Made by a program: the position numbers and the translations under genes
Assembly (NCBI GenBank): GCA_965661105.1
Contig: CBFICR010000001.1
Coordinates: 62,001 to 126,000, forward strand
Reading direction: 5' to 3'
Length of the DNA: 64,000 bases
Source: Eutrophocola sp965661105
GTDB taxonomy: Bacteria > Pseudomonadota > Gammaproteobacteria > Pseudomonadales > Pseudohongiellaceae
The notes under the pieces: generated by a model
The model's database searches: none
What the model saw: only the letters and a program-made list of their open reading frames with translations
What the model was told of the DNA's origin: nothing
Shown here: positions 52,208-62,219 of the stretch, piece by piece
Position numbering within the stretch: the first letter of the stretch is position 1
Layout of the letters: every line of letters begins with the position of its first letter

Positions 52208-53800
52208 ATGGAAATCAGGAACAATAGATTTTTGCCAACTGCGGGTACAGTGGCACTTGTGCTGGCTACTCTCATCTTTTATATAGAGCCAGCTGCTGCC
52301 TCCGGCAAGATTGCTGACGCAGCTCGATCTGATGACTTTGATCAGGCCAGCGAACTGATCAATAGCGGCGCTGACATTAACCTTCCTGAGCCAGACGGCA
52401 CTACTCCCCTGCTCTGGGCTGTGTACAATTCCTCTTCCGAACTGGTTCAGTTATTGCTTGATGCTGACGCTGATCCTAACATCCCCAACAAGCTTGGTAT
52501 TACCCCCTTACTGCAGGCAAGCCGTTATGGTGATGCCGGTATGATTACTATGTTAATCCGCAGCGGTGCCAGTCTTGTCGTCACCGGGCTCGGTGTAGAG
52601 TCGCCACTTATGGCCGCCGCCAGATCCGGCAACGCGCAGGCAGTAAAAGTCCTTCTTGAGGCTGGCGCCAATCCAAATGCCAGCGAACCCATTGATAATC
52701 AGACTGCCCTGATGTGGGCAGCAGCCGAAGGACATCTCGATGTCGTCAAAATACTTCTTGATGCAGGCGCCGATCCCAACATGCAGGCCCGTGTATCAGA
52801 ACTGACAGAACGTAAAAATGCCGACTTTCCATCAGGTGGCTTTGCGCCCTTGCACTGGGCAGCGCGCAACGGCGACGAAGCCATGATCAAAACCCTGCTT
52901 GATGGCGGCGCAGACATTAATGTCAGAAACGGTGATGATTCCACGCCGATGATGCTGGCTATCGTGAATGATCGTTTTGACATTGCTGCACTGCTGCTGG
53001 ATCTTGATGCTGACGCCAATGATGGCTCCCTTTATTTTGCAACCGAGATGCGTGATGCCACCACAGACTGGCGCGCCCGGGACGGAACCATCTTCCGTGC
53101 CGACCATCCGAATCAACTTAGTGCTATTGAGCTTACCCGTCTGTTGCTGGAAGCCGGCGCTGATCCAAACAAACCGTTTATTGGCCAGATGCATAATGCA
53201 TCAATGTGCTGCGACACCAAATCCAATATGACACCGTTCTACAGGGCGGCAAAAGCTGCCGATATAGCCGGCCTGGAAATGATGCTTGAGTACGGCGCTG
53301 ATCCCAACTGGAAACCGGCAAGTGAAACCAGAAAGGTAGGTATCGACGGTGAAGAAGAAATCGTCAGCCGTTCTGCTCTTATGGTCGCTATTACCGGTGG
53401 CAAGGGAGTCGCTATTGCCGGCGGCCCCAATGATTTACGCAATGGTCCACCCGACTTTCGGGAAGCAGGCGTGCGTGACCCGGTTCAGGCAGCCAAACTG
53501 CTTCTGGAAGCCGGTGCCGATGTCAGTGTTAAAGGCCCTGATGATCTCACCGCTCTTCATGTTGCCGCCAATGCCGGCCAACTTGATACAGTCTATGCAC
53601 TCGCTGCCCATGGTGCATCACTTACGGCAAAGAACAAGAATGATCAAACACCCCAGGAACTGGTAGAAAATACCCCGGCGAAGAAACCTACACCCGGCTT
53701 TTACTTCGATGCGCCCCCGGCTTCACAGGAAGAGATTATTGCCGCACTTGAAGAACTGGGGGCTATGAATAATGCTGGCGGGGGAAGTATTGCACAATGA
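52208..53800 (+). CDS. Exported ankyrin repeat protein (plus-strand module)
   Basis: A 530-residue protein with signal peptide (VALVLATLIFYIEPAAASG) and about ten ankyrin repeats (~35-500), e.g. GTTPLLWAVYNSSSELVQLL and TALHVAANAGQLDTVYALAA. Several repeats carry long insertions, and one contains CC (MCCDTK), suggesting an extended binding surface. The C-terminal ~35 residues are not ankyrin. The stop overlaps the DUF1592 gene by 4 bp (ATGA). It is a paralogue in layout of the 59361-60863 protein. A periplasmic or cell-surface scaffold that binds the DUF1592 or DUF1552 proteins is the natural inference. Confidence 0.9.
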   Translation: MEIRNNRFLPTAGTVALVLATLIFYIEPAAASGKIADAARSDDFDQASELINSGADINLPEPDGTTPLLWAVYNSSSELVQLLLDADADPNIPNKLGITPLLQASRYGDAGMITMLIRSGASLVVTGLGVESPLMAAARSGNAQAVKVLLEAGANPNASEPIDNQTALMWAAAEGHLDVVKILLDAGADPNMQARVSELTERKNADFPSGGFAPLHWAARNGDEAMIKTLLDGGADINVRNGDDSTPMMLAIVNDRFDIAALLLDLDADANDGSLYFATEMRDATTDWRARDGTIFRADHPNQLSAIELTRLLLEAGADPNKPFIGQMHNASMCCDTKSNMTPFYRAAKAADIAGLEMMLEYGADPNWKPASETRKVGIDGEEEIVSRSALMVAITGGKGVAIAGGPNDLRNGPPDFREAGVRDPVQAAKLLLEAGADVSVKGPDDLTALHVAANAGQLDTVYALAAHGASLTAKNKNDQTPQELVENTPAKKPTPGFYFDAPPASQEEIIAALEELGAMNNAGGGSIAQ

Positions 53801-56241
53801 AGATAAGAGCCTTTACAACAAGCGTCTGTATTACCGCTATAAGTAGTACATTAGCGATGGCTGTTTGTGCGGCTGATAACCATTTTGCTCCGGAAGCGAT
53901 GCTCGCCGAGCAATGGTCAATGATCGATAATTACTGCACTGATTGCCATAACTATGACGAATTTAGGGGTGGCATTTCACTTGAGGGTCTTGGACCTGAA
54001 AATGTGCATGACAACCCGGAGGTTTGGGAAGAAGTCCTGCGCAAACTCAAGATCAGTGCGATGCCTCCGCGCAAGCAGGATCAACCAGCGAAAGAACAGA
54101 GACAGCGATTCGTCGCGGCTCTTGAGCAAACACTGGATGCCGCCGCCAATGAAGATCCCTATGCAGGACTAACCACCATTCACCGGCTCAATCGCGCTGA
54201 ATACTCCAATGTTATTCGTGACCTATTCGGCCTGGATCTTGATCTTACCGAGCTGTTACCCAGTGACGGCGGTGATTTCGGTTTTGACAATATTGCTGAT
54301 CTGTTGCGCACCTCGCCAATGTTGCTGGACCGCTACATGACGGTTGGCTTACGCGTGGCCGATATGGCACTGGGCAACCCGGATGCCTCATTAAATACCA
54401 CAACCCTTAAAATCCCCTTTGATACCTCCCAGGACAAGCACCTCAGAGGCCTGCCTATAGGTACCCGTGGCGGTATTGCCACAACCCATTATTTCCCTGC
54501 TGATGCTGAGTATATCTTTGCTGCGCGCCCACTTAATGGCGTTGCAGAAGGCTATTTTGGTATCGAAGGTCACGACCGTCCCCATGAGTTTCTGGTGTAC
54601 GTCGATGGTGAGGTTGTTTACTCCAGCGAGATCGGCGGCCCTGAAGATCACAAAGTCAGTGTTGAAGATGGCTATGTTAGTGTCATTCCCATCATTGACA
54701 AAAAACTGACTTCGCCAAAAATCCCCATTACCGCAGGCCCCCATGAAGTGGTCTTTACCTGGCGGGAACGGGTTTCCGCCGAGCAGAACTCATGGCAGCC
54801 GTCCCTGCGTGCCTCACTTGAAATTCATAACCCATCAGGCATGCCACGCCTGGAAGAAGTTCGAATAGAAGGTCCCTATAACGCCACTGGTGTAAGTGAT
54901 ATGGCGACCAGGGATCGAGTGATGACCTGCCAACCGGAATCAGTTGCAGAAGAAGATGCCTGCGCAAAACAAATACTTACCAAACTGGCCAAACGTGCAT
55001 TCCGACGGGCTATTACAGAGGATGATATTGCTGCACCATTGGCCTTCTATAAAAATGAACGTGCCAGTGGTGGCGATTTTGACCAGGGTATTCGGGCGTC
55101 AGTTGCACGCATGATAGTCAGTCCGTTTTTCCTGTTCCGCGTCGAAACCGATGCCACTGATACTCCGGATGGAACCGATCAGATGGTTGGTGGCTATGAA
55201 CTCGCCTCGCGCCTGTCGTTCTTCCTCTGGTCCAGCATGCCCGACGACGAACTGTTTGAGCTGGCTGAAACTGATGCGCTCAGGGATCCAGATACCCGCA
55301 ATGCGCAAGTTGAGCGCATGCTGGGTGATCCGCGTGCCGAGGAATTCGTGAAGAACTTCGTCGGACAATGGTTACAACTGCGAAATCTCGAAATTCGTGC
55401 CCGCCCCGACATCAAGATGTTCCCTGACTTTGATGACAACCTGCGCAAGGCGTTTCGACAGGAAACTGAAATGCTGTTTGCCCACGTACTGCGGGAAAAT
55501 CGCCCGGTGCATGAACTTCTCACAGCAAACTATACCTTTGTTGATGAACGCCTGGCGCGTCACTACGGGATCGACGGGGTCACTGGTGCACGCTTCCGCA
55601 AGGTCAATGTCGAAGACCCTAACCGCTGGGGATTATTTGGCCATGGCAGTCTGCTTTCACTAACTTCTGCATCGAGCCGCACCTCGCCTATTATGCGCGG
55701 GAAATTCATCCTTACAGAATTCTGGAACAATCCTCCACCGGCAGCACCAGCCAACGTTCCGGCGCTGGAAGCCAGCGCTCCGGTTAATCGTCCGTCAACC
55801 GTTCGTGAACAGCTTGAGAGACATCGTGCCGACCCGGCTTGCGCTGCCTGCCATGACTTTATTGATCCGGTGGGCTTTGCTCTGGAAAATTTCGATGTAG
55901 ACGGTTCCTGGCGCGACACAACACGTGAAGGCCTGGAAATTGATTCAACAGGGATTTTACTTGATGGAACACCCGTGAATGGCCCGGCGGCACTGCGTAA
56001 TGCGCTGCTGGCGGATCCGGAACTATTTGCCAGTACAGTTACTGAAAAGCTACTGGTATACTCTTTGGGTCGCGGTCTCATCCCGAGGGACATGCCTGTA
56101 GTCCGGGAAATTGTGAGACATGCTGCTAAAAGCGATTATAGTCTGATGTCGATAATATTGGGCATTGTTGAAAGTTATCCTTTCCTCATGCGAACCAACA
56201 GTTCAGCTTCAGATATTAACGCCATTGCAACCAGTGACTGA
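53797..56241 (+). CDS. DUF1592-family dihaem exported protein
   Basis: An 814-residue protein with signal peptide (SSTLAMAVCAA). A cytochrome-c-like N-terminal domain has CTDCHNYDEFRGG (~48) and AMPPRKQD (~90), where Met may be the distal ligand. Then follow DUF1587 (RLNRAEYSNVIRDLFGLDLD), DUF1595/1592 (ELASRLSFFLWSSMPDDELF, ~470), DUF1588 (TSPIMRGKFILTEFWNNPPP, ~630) and DUF1585 with a second haem site CAACHDFIDPVGFALENFDV (~685). The multi-DUF set is typical of proteins abundant in planctomycetes and marine gammaproteobacteria. Function is unknown; redox or polymer-related roles have been proposed only from context. Confidence 0.9.
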   Translation: MKIRAFTTSVCITAISSTLAMAVCAADNHFAPEAMLAEQWSMIDNYCTDCHNYDEFRGGISLEGLGPENVHDNPEVWEEVLRKLKISAMPPRKQDQPAKEQRQRFVAALEQTLDAAANEDPYAGLTTIHRLNRAEYSNVIRDLFGLDLDLTELLPSDGGDFGFDNIADLLRTSPMLLDRYMTVGLRVADMALGNPDASLNTTTLKIPFDTSQDKHLRGLPIGTRGGIATTHYFPADAEYIFAARPLNGVAEGYFGIEGHDRPHEFLVYVDGEVVYSSEIGGPEDHKVSVEDGYVSVIPIIDKKLTSPKIPITAGPHEVVFTWRERVSAEQNSWQPSLRASLEIHNPSGMPRLEEVRIEGPYNATGVSDMATRDRVMTCQPESVAEEDACAKQILTKLAKRAFRRAITEDDIAAPLAFYKNERASGGDFDQGIRASVARMIVSPFFLFRVETDATDTPDGTDQMVGGYELASRLSFFLWSSMPDDELFELAETDALRDPDTRNAQVERMLGDPRAEEFVKNFVGQWLQLRNLEIRARPDIKMFPDFDDNLRKAFRQETEMLFAHVLRENRPVHELLTANYTFVDERLARHYGIDGVTGARFRKVNVEDPNRWGLFGHGSLLSLTSASSRTSPIMRGKFILTEFWNNPPPAAPANVPALEASAPVNRPSTVREQLERHRADPACAACHDFIDPVGFALENFDVDGSWRDTTREGLEIDSTGILLDGTPVNGPAALRNALLADPELFASTVTEKLLVYSLGRGLIPRDMPVVREIVRHAAKSDYSLMSIILGIVESYPFLMRTNSSASDINAIATSD

Positions 56242-56298
56242 GCTCTGGAATTTTAATTCCGGAATCAGCCCTAGCAAAACAAATACAGGAGAATAAGA

Positions 56299-57633
56299 AT
56301 GTTCATTTCAAAGAAACATCTCAGCCGCAGGACGCTTCTCAAGGGAACGGGAGCCGCAATAGCACTGCCTTTGCTTGATGCAATGGTGCCAGCTGCTACA
56401 GCACAATCACAAACTGCTGCAGCAGCGAAATTACGCTTTGGTACCGTCTATGTACCCAATGGTATATTTCCCGCTGACTGGCATCCGGATAAAGCAGGCA
56501 AGGATTTTGAATTCAAACGCGTCATGAAGCCGATTGAGCCGTTTCGAAATTATGTCACCACTATCAGCCGCCTGAAATCACCCGAAGGTAATCAGGATAT
56601 GGGAGGCATTCACATGGGTGCCAGCTCTGCGTTCCTGAACGGGGCCGGCCCACTGAGTGAAAATGGTGATTTCAATGAACTGCGCTCCAAAAAGACCGTC
56701 GACCAGTACATTGCCGACGCCATCGCCGGGGATACGCCTTTACGCTCCCTGGAACTGGGTACAGAAGACATGGGCACCTCCGCTGGAGCCTGCGACAACT
56801 ATCCCTGCATGTATTTCAACACCCTGTCCTGGTATGACGATCATAGCCCACTGCCCGTTGGCATAAGTCCCCAGGTAACCTTTGAACGCATGTTTGGCGA
56901 CCCTGGCACACCTGAGCAACGCATGCATCGACTGGAAACCAAGCAAAGCATGCTCGACTCTGTGCTTGACGAATCCAAACGTCTTGAAGGCATGCTGGGA
57001 GCAAGCGATAACGCCTTGCTGGAAGAATACATGACCAATATTCGTCGTATCGAACTGCAGGTACAGAAACTGTCCAATCGCTCTTCCGTCATTGCCAACA
57101 CCTCTGGTGGTCCGGTCGGCATTCCTGACGACTTCGACGAGCATATGAATGTTACCTACGATCTGATGCATCTTGCCTATCAGGGTGACATGACTCGTGT
57201 GTTCAGCTTTTTAACCGGTCATGAGGCAAGTGGTCGCAGCTATGCCCACATCGGAGTAAATGAGCCTCACCACAATGTCACTCATCATCAGAACACTGAA
57301 GAAAGCATTACCCGATATGCCAAGATCACAACGTACCAGATGCAGAAATTTGCTGATTTCGTGTCCAAGCTGGATGCCACACCGGATGGTGATGGTTCCT
57401 TGCTCGATTCCACGCTGCTGTATTTCGGCGCTGGCATGAGTAATGGTCTGGAACATGACCGCCACAATGTACCGGCACTGCTGGTGGGTGGCGCTGGTGG
57501 CCGCATCCAGGGCAACCGCCACATTCAGGCAAAGGAAGACGAACCTACGTCCAACCTGTTACTTGGTATCGCGGATCTGATGGGTGCAGAAATCGATACT
57601 ATTGGTATCGCAACAAGTCGATTCCTGCTTTAA
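56299..57633 (+). CDS. DUF1552 family protein, Tat-like signal (plus-strand module)
   Basis: A 444-residue protein. The N-terminus HLSRRTLLKGTGAAIALPLL is a twin-arginine signal, so it is probably exported folded. The DUF1552 core follows (~40-440): KLRFGTVYVPNGIFPADWHP, SSAFLNGAGPL, NDFDEHM-type EHMNVTYDLMHLAYQGDMTR and DSTLLYFGAGMSNGLEHDRH. DUF1552 is distantly like DUF1501/alkaline-phosphatase-type folds; activity has not been established. The 57-bp gap before it holds a small GGAATT/AATTCC palindrome. It is the last gene of the plus module and ends at the shared terminator. Confidence 0.9.
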   Translation: MFISKKHLSRRTLLKGTGAAIALPLLDAMVPAATAQSQTAAAAKLRFGTVYVPNGIFPADWHPDKAGKDFEFKRVMKPIEPFRNYVTTISRLKSPEGNQDMGGIHMGASSAFLNGAGPLSENGDFNELRSKKTVDQYIADAIAGDTPLRSLELGTEDMGTSAGACDNYPCMYFNTLSWYDDHSPLPVGISPQVTFERMFGDPGTPEQRMHRLETKQSMLDSVLDESKRLEGMLGASDNALLEEYMTNIRRIELQVQKLSNRSSVIANTSGGPVGIPDDFDEHMNVTYDLMHLAYQGDMTRVFSFLTGHEASGRSYAHIGVNEPHHNVTHHQNTEESITRYAKITTYQMQKFADFVSKLDATPDGDGSLLDSTLLYFGAGMSNGLEHDRHNVPALLVGGAGGRIQGNRHIQAKEDEPTSNLLLGIADLMGAEIDTIGIATSRFLL

Positions 57634-57649
57634 AACTTCTTCAAGTAAT

Positions 57650-57677
57650 AAAAAATGGGCCTAAGGGCCCATTTTTT
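57650..57677. terminator. Perfect bidirectional terminator between the two modules
   Basis: AAAAAATGGGCC (57650-57661) pairs perfectly with GGCCCATTTTTT (57666-57677) around the loop TAAG. The A-run and T-run let it terminate transcription from both sides. It separates the two convergent DUF1592/DUF1552 modules. Confidence 0.9.
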
Positions 57678-57705
57678 TGTCAGATTTTCTCAGTTCAATA
57701 CCCTA

Positions 57706-58824
57706 TCAGGGGTTCAAATACACGTCAGGATCCAGATACTTTTCCAGCATTCCTGCCTCATTCAGATCAGAAAAATAACCGGTAGGATCACAGGCCAATT
57801 GTTCATTCACATCCAGATTGTTCCCGCGCGCAGAACCACGTACGCGGGTCAGAGGCGCCGTGTAATAAGGATCATGGATAGTCATCACCCGATCCATGGT
57901 CAAGCGGTCATCGGCAAAGCTGTAGCGCTCAACAAGACGGGTCTGTTCACCTGACATGGGATAGCCGGTTCCGTCCAGCCATCCTGGCAACAGGTGCGTT
58001 GTTTCAATAACCAGCTCATCGTTTTCCCAATGGCCTACAGAAAATCCATTTGAGGTGGCTGGCGTGTCTGCAGCGGGCATCCTGCCGTCCATCCAGATTC
58101 GGCGCGGGGAGTTGTGGTCAACGTACAGAAACAGGTAATGCGTTCCTGCGTCGTAGATAGTCATGTTGTAAGGGTTGCCAAACAGTCTCGGCAGGCCATA
58201 GGAGAGACAGCGCAGGGCCGGATCATCATATTTGTTAATGTTCTCATAAATAGCCCTGGCTTCAGCAGTCATGGGCATTGGTTTGGGCTCCAGATCATCC
58301 ACCGTGGTACGAAACTTGTATCGGTTGCTCCAGGGGCCAGTTATGTCGATCGGGTAAGCACTGTTAATGTCACCATAACCATAATCAGCAGCGCTGAGAT
58401 ACGCTTCATCAACAAGCGCCTGATTGCTGTCTGACGCAGCACTGCCATAGCGCCCGCCATCAGTAACAGCGATGCCACGGATAAAAAGTTTTTTTGCCCC
58501 GTTTCTACCCAGTTGCCCTTCCACGGAAACAACATCCCCCACGTTGACGCTGTCACGGTTCCAGTTTTGTCCTCGCAGCGAAGTAACGCTGGCTGCCTGT
58601 AGTTCCCAGGATTCAACCGAACCGTCAGCGCTTTCCACATCAACCCGATAGCGCACATGCGGATTACTGAAACGCACCTGGGTTACCACACCCGTCAGTT
58701 CTGCGCGTGCATCAGCATCAAACTCCAGTCCAAAGGAGTGATGTGCCTGCGCCCTGGTCATCATTAACAGCATTGCCAACACAGGCAGCGTTAGCATTAA
58801 CGTTACATTGGTTATTTTCTTCAT
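57706..58824 (-). CDS. DUF6152 family secreted protein
   Basis: A 372-residue protein with signal peptide ending TRAQA and starting HHSFGLEFDADA, the hallmark of DUF6152. The first ~95 residues form an OB-like beta domain (ELTGVVTQVRFSNPHVRYRV). The rest is a second domain (~150-370) with RRIWMDGRMP, GHWENDELVIETTHLLPGWL and VERYSFADDRLTMDRVMTIH, the same family block that is seen in the truncated gene at 1-531. No function is known. It is the last gene of the minus module, 72 bp after the small secreted protein, and is conserved beside such modules. Confidence 0.85.
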   Translation of the reverse strand: MKKITNVTLMLTLPVLAMLLMMTRAQAHHSFGLEFDADARAELTGVVTQVRFSNPHVRYRVDVESADGSVESWELQAASVTSLRGQNWNRDSVNVGDVVSVEGQLGRNGAKKLFIRGIAVTDGGRYGSAASDSNQALVDEAYLSAADYGYGDINSAYPIDITGPWSNRYKFRTTVDDLEPKPMPMTAEARAIYENINKYDDPALRCLSYGLPRLFGNPYNMTIYDAGTHYLFLYVDHNSPRRIWMDGRMPAADTPATSNGFSVGHWENDELVIETTHLLPGWLDGTGYPMSGEQTRLVERYSFADDRLTMDRVMTIHDPYYTAPLTRVRGSARGNNLDVNEQLACDPTGYFSDLNEAGMLEKYLDPDVYLNP

Positions 58825-58896
58825 GTTTTCTCCCTGAAAATCCAGGCACTGTTGCCGCCGTCAATTTCAGTTCTCCAGCTTGATAGGTTTGCTTAA

Positions 58897-59364
58897 TTAT
58901 TTTCGGGTTATGGCGTTACTTTCAGCACCAACCAGGAAATTCTGGCCATCCCGCAGGGCGGTAGTCAATGCCATGATGTGCTGCACGGTAATGCCGTAAT
59001 AGGTGTTGTAGGACACATCCAGGGCGCTGGAGGCCAGGTTCAATACCTTTGTATAGAGTCGCCCTGGTGGATTTCTGCTGCCAAAACGCGGAGCGTTTTT
59101 AAACGTCCCTTCCCGTGTCAGCTCTCCCAGTGAAACCATTACCTGCGTCATATTATCCGTAATCTCACCTTCCATGCTGATGGCGAGTTCCATTGCCGCC
59201 TGGGCTACTTGATCAGCACTGGCCTTGTCAGCTGTTACGCCTTCTGGCAAAGCCGCAAGTATGGCTTGCCGGGTTGCCACATGATTGGCAACCTGGGCGC
59301 TGACTGAGAGAACCGACAGGGAAAAAATAATAAATAGCGTCATCAGCAGTTTTTTCATATTCAT
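58897..59364 (-). CDS. Small secreted protein of unknown function
   Basis: A 155-residue protein with a signal peptide (LLMTLFIIFSLSVLSVSAQ) and an all-alpha, Ala-rich mature part (QAILAALPEGVTADKASADQ, VAQAAMELAISMEGEIT). No Cys, no haem motif and no recognised domain. The ATG overlaps the ankyrin stop (ATGA). It is present only in the minus module of this window. Possibly a soluble accessory to the ankyrin or DUF6152 protein; no function can be assigned. Confidence 0.75.
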   Translation of the reverse strand: MNMKKLLMTLFIIFSLSVLSVSAQVANHVATRQAILAALPEGVTADKASADQVAQAAMELAISMEGEITDNMTQVMVSLGELTREGTFKNAPRFGSRNPPGRLYTKVLNLASSALDVSYNTYYGITVQHIMALTTALRDGQNFLVGAESNAITRK

Positions 59365-60863
59365 TTCTGCCGCGCCATCAAGCTATCGATAAAGGCCACC
59401 GTATCCAGCTGACCCATGTCCCGGGCAAGATCACGGGGCGTATAGCCACCCACATCACGCACGCTGAAATCGACCCCCTGCTCCCAGGCAAATTGCAAAG
59501 CTTCATTCCAGCCTGCCTTGGCAGCCCCATGGGCAACGTTTTGACCGTTAGCGGCCAGTTGGTGAATATCCGCACCAGCCTCCAGTAACAACGCCATGAT
59601 CGCGGCTGCTTCGGCCCCGGTTTTATAGGCTCCGGAGATCGGTGTTTCCATAAATATTCCGTAAACACGCCACACTCCTGCTGCGGTATGGATGGGGGTT
59701 ACTTCATACACCATATTGGCGATATCTACCCGTGCGCCAAACTCCAGCAAAAGCTTGACTGCTTCCACATCACCACTCTTGGCGGCATTGTGCAGGGCTG
59801 TGGCGCCCCCACTAAGAACCCTTGAATCCGGGCCCGCATCCGTATACGCACGATCTCCCCCGGAGCGGTAAGGCGGTTCTTTTTTCAGTCGCATATCCAC
59901 ATAGGCGCCTTTTTCCAGCAACGTCCTGGCGATATCAAGAGCCGTCAGCTTATCTGTCGAAGGTAGATCGCCACGACGGCTATTGGGGATCAGGTGAAGA
60001 TCAATAGCAGAGTACAGCGGCGTTCGCCCATACCAGTCCCAGCGCTGAATATCGGCGCCACGCTCAATCAGGACATTGGCAGTATCGTAATGCAGGTTTT
60101 GCATGGCCATCAGCAGGGGTGTGCCACTATCAATATCCGGCATATTAATATCCGCGCCTGCATCCAGCAGCGCCTCCACACAATCTTTACACCCTTCCCT
60201 GGCGGCATACAGTAATGCAGTAAACCCACCGCGCTGCAGGGGCTTGTTACGCGGTTCTGACGTTATCCAGCGCGGCCAGTCATGATCCTTGCCTCTGGCG
60301 TCCAATTCGGCGCCATGTTCAATCAACAACTGCACCATCTGAGGCTGCTTTTGTGAGGCTGCCCACATCAGCGCTGTCTGACCGCCCCAGTTTTCCACGG
60401 CATTTACGTTTGCGCCCCGTTCAAGCAGGAGCCTGGCGGTTTCAGTATTGCCTGTTCTGGCCACCGCCATTAGCAGGGTCTGACCTTCAGGATTGAAAGA
60501 CTCAATATCACCGCCGGCTTCCACCAGCGCTTTCATAATCGCGAAGTCTCCATGGACAGAGGCTACGGTCATGGGACTGGCATGATAATCATTGCTGATA
60601 TCCGGATCAGCGCCCTCTTCCAGCAGATGCTCAACCAGTTCGGAATCCTTTTGATATACCGCCCAATGCAGGGCCGTGGTGCCATCTATGGACGGCGTAT
60701 TTACATCGGCGCCGGCGGCAATCAATTCCATTACAGCAGTTCGTTCCCCGGCCTCGGCAAGATCCGGTAGCGTAGCGGACAAGGCAGTACTTGCTGCCAA
60801 TTGCAGACTGACAGCCGCCAGGCATGAAAAAATAAATCGAAAGTGGCTTGATAGAGGAATCAT
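59361..60863 (-). CDS. Exported ankyrin repeat protein (minus-strand module)
   Basis: A 500-residue protein with signal peptide (AAVSLQLAASTALSA) and about ten ankyrin repeats (~28-490), e.g. GTTALHWAVYQKDSELVEHL and GQTALMWAASQKQPQMVQLL. The repeat consensus and the long insertions at ~195-225 and ~290-345 parallel the plus-module protein at 52208-53800, so they are paralogues. It stands 15 bp downstream of the DUF1552 gene, in the order DUF1592, DUF1552, ankyrin; the plus module has the order ankyrin, DUF1592, DUF1552. Confidence 0.9.
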   Translation of the reverse strand: MIPLSSHFRFIFSCLAAVSLQLAASTALSATLPDLAEAGERTAVMELIAAGADVNTPSIDGTTALHWAVYQKDSELVEHLLEEGADPDISNDYHASPMTVASVHGDFAIMKALVEAGGDIESFNPEGQTLLMAVARTGNTETARLLLERGANVNAVENWGGQTALMWAASQKQPQMVQLLIEHGAELDARGKDHDWPRWITSEPRNKPLQRGGFTALLYAAREGCKDCVEALLDAGADINMPDIDSGTPLLMAMQNLHYDTANVLIERGADIQRWDWYGRTPLYSAIDLHLIPNSRRGDLPSTDKLTALDIARTLLEKGAYVDMRLKKEPPYRSGGDRAYTDAGPDSRVLSGGATALHNAAKSGDVEAVKLLLEFGARVDIANMVYEVTPIHTAAGVWRVYGIFMETPISGAYKTGAEAAAIMALLLEAGADIHQLAANGQNVAHGAAKAGWNEALQFAWEQGVDFSVRDVGGYTPRDLARDMGQLDTVAFIDSLMARQK

Positions 60864-60878
60864 GATCCTGGACAGGTC

Positions 60879-62210
60879 CTAAACCTCGGAGAAAATTCCG
60901 GTACTGTTACCAAGGGATTCAACACCGGGAATACCGGCACGCTCCAATAGTGTCAGGATGAGGTTGGCATGGGGAGTATTCGCCGCATAGCTCAGATGCT
61001 GCCCGCCTTTCAGGCGACCATTGCCGCCACCGAAAATGGCCGACGGCAGCGGGTTGGCATTGTGGGCATTGGAGTCACTCATATTGCTGCCAAACAGCAG
61101 GATAGAATGATCAAGGATGGAGCCGTCTCCATCAGCCGTGTTATTCAGGCGATCAAGAAACCTGGCGAAAATTTTGGAGTGATAGGTCTGGATGACAGCA
61201 CATCTATCCATCTTGTCCTGCACATAGCGATGATGGGACAGCGGATGATAGGCATCCGAGATCCCTACCTGGTTGTAGGTCAGCATGCTTATTTCTGCCG
61301 ACAACATCATTGACGCAACACGGGTTAAATCAGCCTCGTAAGCCAGAGCCGTCAAATCAAACATCAGGTTAATATGCTCTTCCCAGTTACCGGGGACTCC
61401 CAAAGGGGCATCCGGAATATCCAGTCCACTGAAATCCTGCTCTCCAAGTTTCTCCACCTGACGCTCCACATCACGCACTGAATCCAGATATTCGTCCATG
61501 CGCTGACGATCGGCACTGCCCAGTCGGCCATTCAGGGAAGTGGCACTTTGTGCCACCAGGTCCAGCAGACTGAACTTCTGATTCATGATGGAATCACGTT
61601 CTTTTGCGGTATCACCCTGGCCAAACATGCGGAAAAATAATTTGCGAGGATTATGCTCCATCGGCAAAGGCTGGGTTCGGGTTCTGAAGGAAATGGTGGA
61701 ACCATAGCCACACCCCAGATTACTGTCACAGGCACCGGCACTTGACGCCTTCACTTCGGTACAAAGTTCGATGGAGGGAAAAGGGGTGTCCTGACCAATG
61801 GTCTGAGCCGCAATCTGATCGGCGGAGATGCCATAATTCGGATCATTCTGATCAACCGTAAAGGGCGATGCACAACTTAACCAGGTTCCCGGGGACGTAG
61901 CATGTACACCGGCTCCCTCGGCAGCGGTATTGCGCAGATTGCTGACTATCGTCATCTGGTCTTTATAGGCTGCCAGGGGCCTGAGAATTGGCGTTAATTC
62001 AAAATCGGAACCGACACTGGCGGGCGTCCACTTGTCCATAATGGCACCATGGGGGAAATAGAAAAACCCCAGCCTGGGTTTGGGGGCCGCAGCGGTCTGT
62101 GCCAACGCTGTACTGGCAGGAATCATGGCATCCAGTAATGGCAGTGCGATTGCCGTACCCGCGCCCCGTAACAGGGTTCTGCGTGACAGGTGCTTTTTGG
62201 AAATAAACAT
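60879..62210 (-). CDS. DUF1552 family protein, Tat-like signal (minus-strand module)
   Basis: A 443-residue paralogue of the 56299-57633 protein: its N-terminus MFISKKHLSRRTLLRGAGTA is almost identical, with the same twin-Arg signal and the core blocks PRLGFFYFPHGAIMDKWTPA, EEHINLMFDLTALAYEADLT and HSILLFGSNMSDSNAHN. The signal sequences of the two copies are more alike than the cores, consistent with duplication and specialisation. AGGGGAAG lies before the ATG, and six 11-bp direct repeats lie upstream (62220-62285). No function is established. Confidence 0.9.
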   Translation of the reverse strand: MFISKKHLSRRTLLRGAGTAIALPLLDAMIPASTALAQTAAAPKPRLGFFYFPHGAIMDKWTPASVGSDFELTPILRPLAAYKDQMTIVSNLRNTAAEGAGVHATSPGTWLSCASPFTVDQNDPNYGISADQIAAQTIGQDTPFPSIELCTEVKASSAGACDSNLGCGYGSTISFRTRTQPLPMEHNPRKLFFRMFGQGDTAKERDSIMNQKFSLLDLVAQSATSLNGRLGSADRQRMDEYLDSVRDVERQVEKLGEQDFSGLDIPDAPLGVPGNWEEHINLMFDLTALAYEADLTRVASMMLSAEISMLTYNQVGISDAYHPLSHHRYVQDKMDRCAVIQTYHSKIFARFLDRLNNTADGDGSILDHSILLFGSNMSDSNAHNANPLPSAIFGGGNGRLKGGQHLSYAANTPHANLILTLLERAGIPGVESLGNSTGIFSEV

Positions 62211-62219
62211 GTGTCTTCC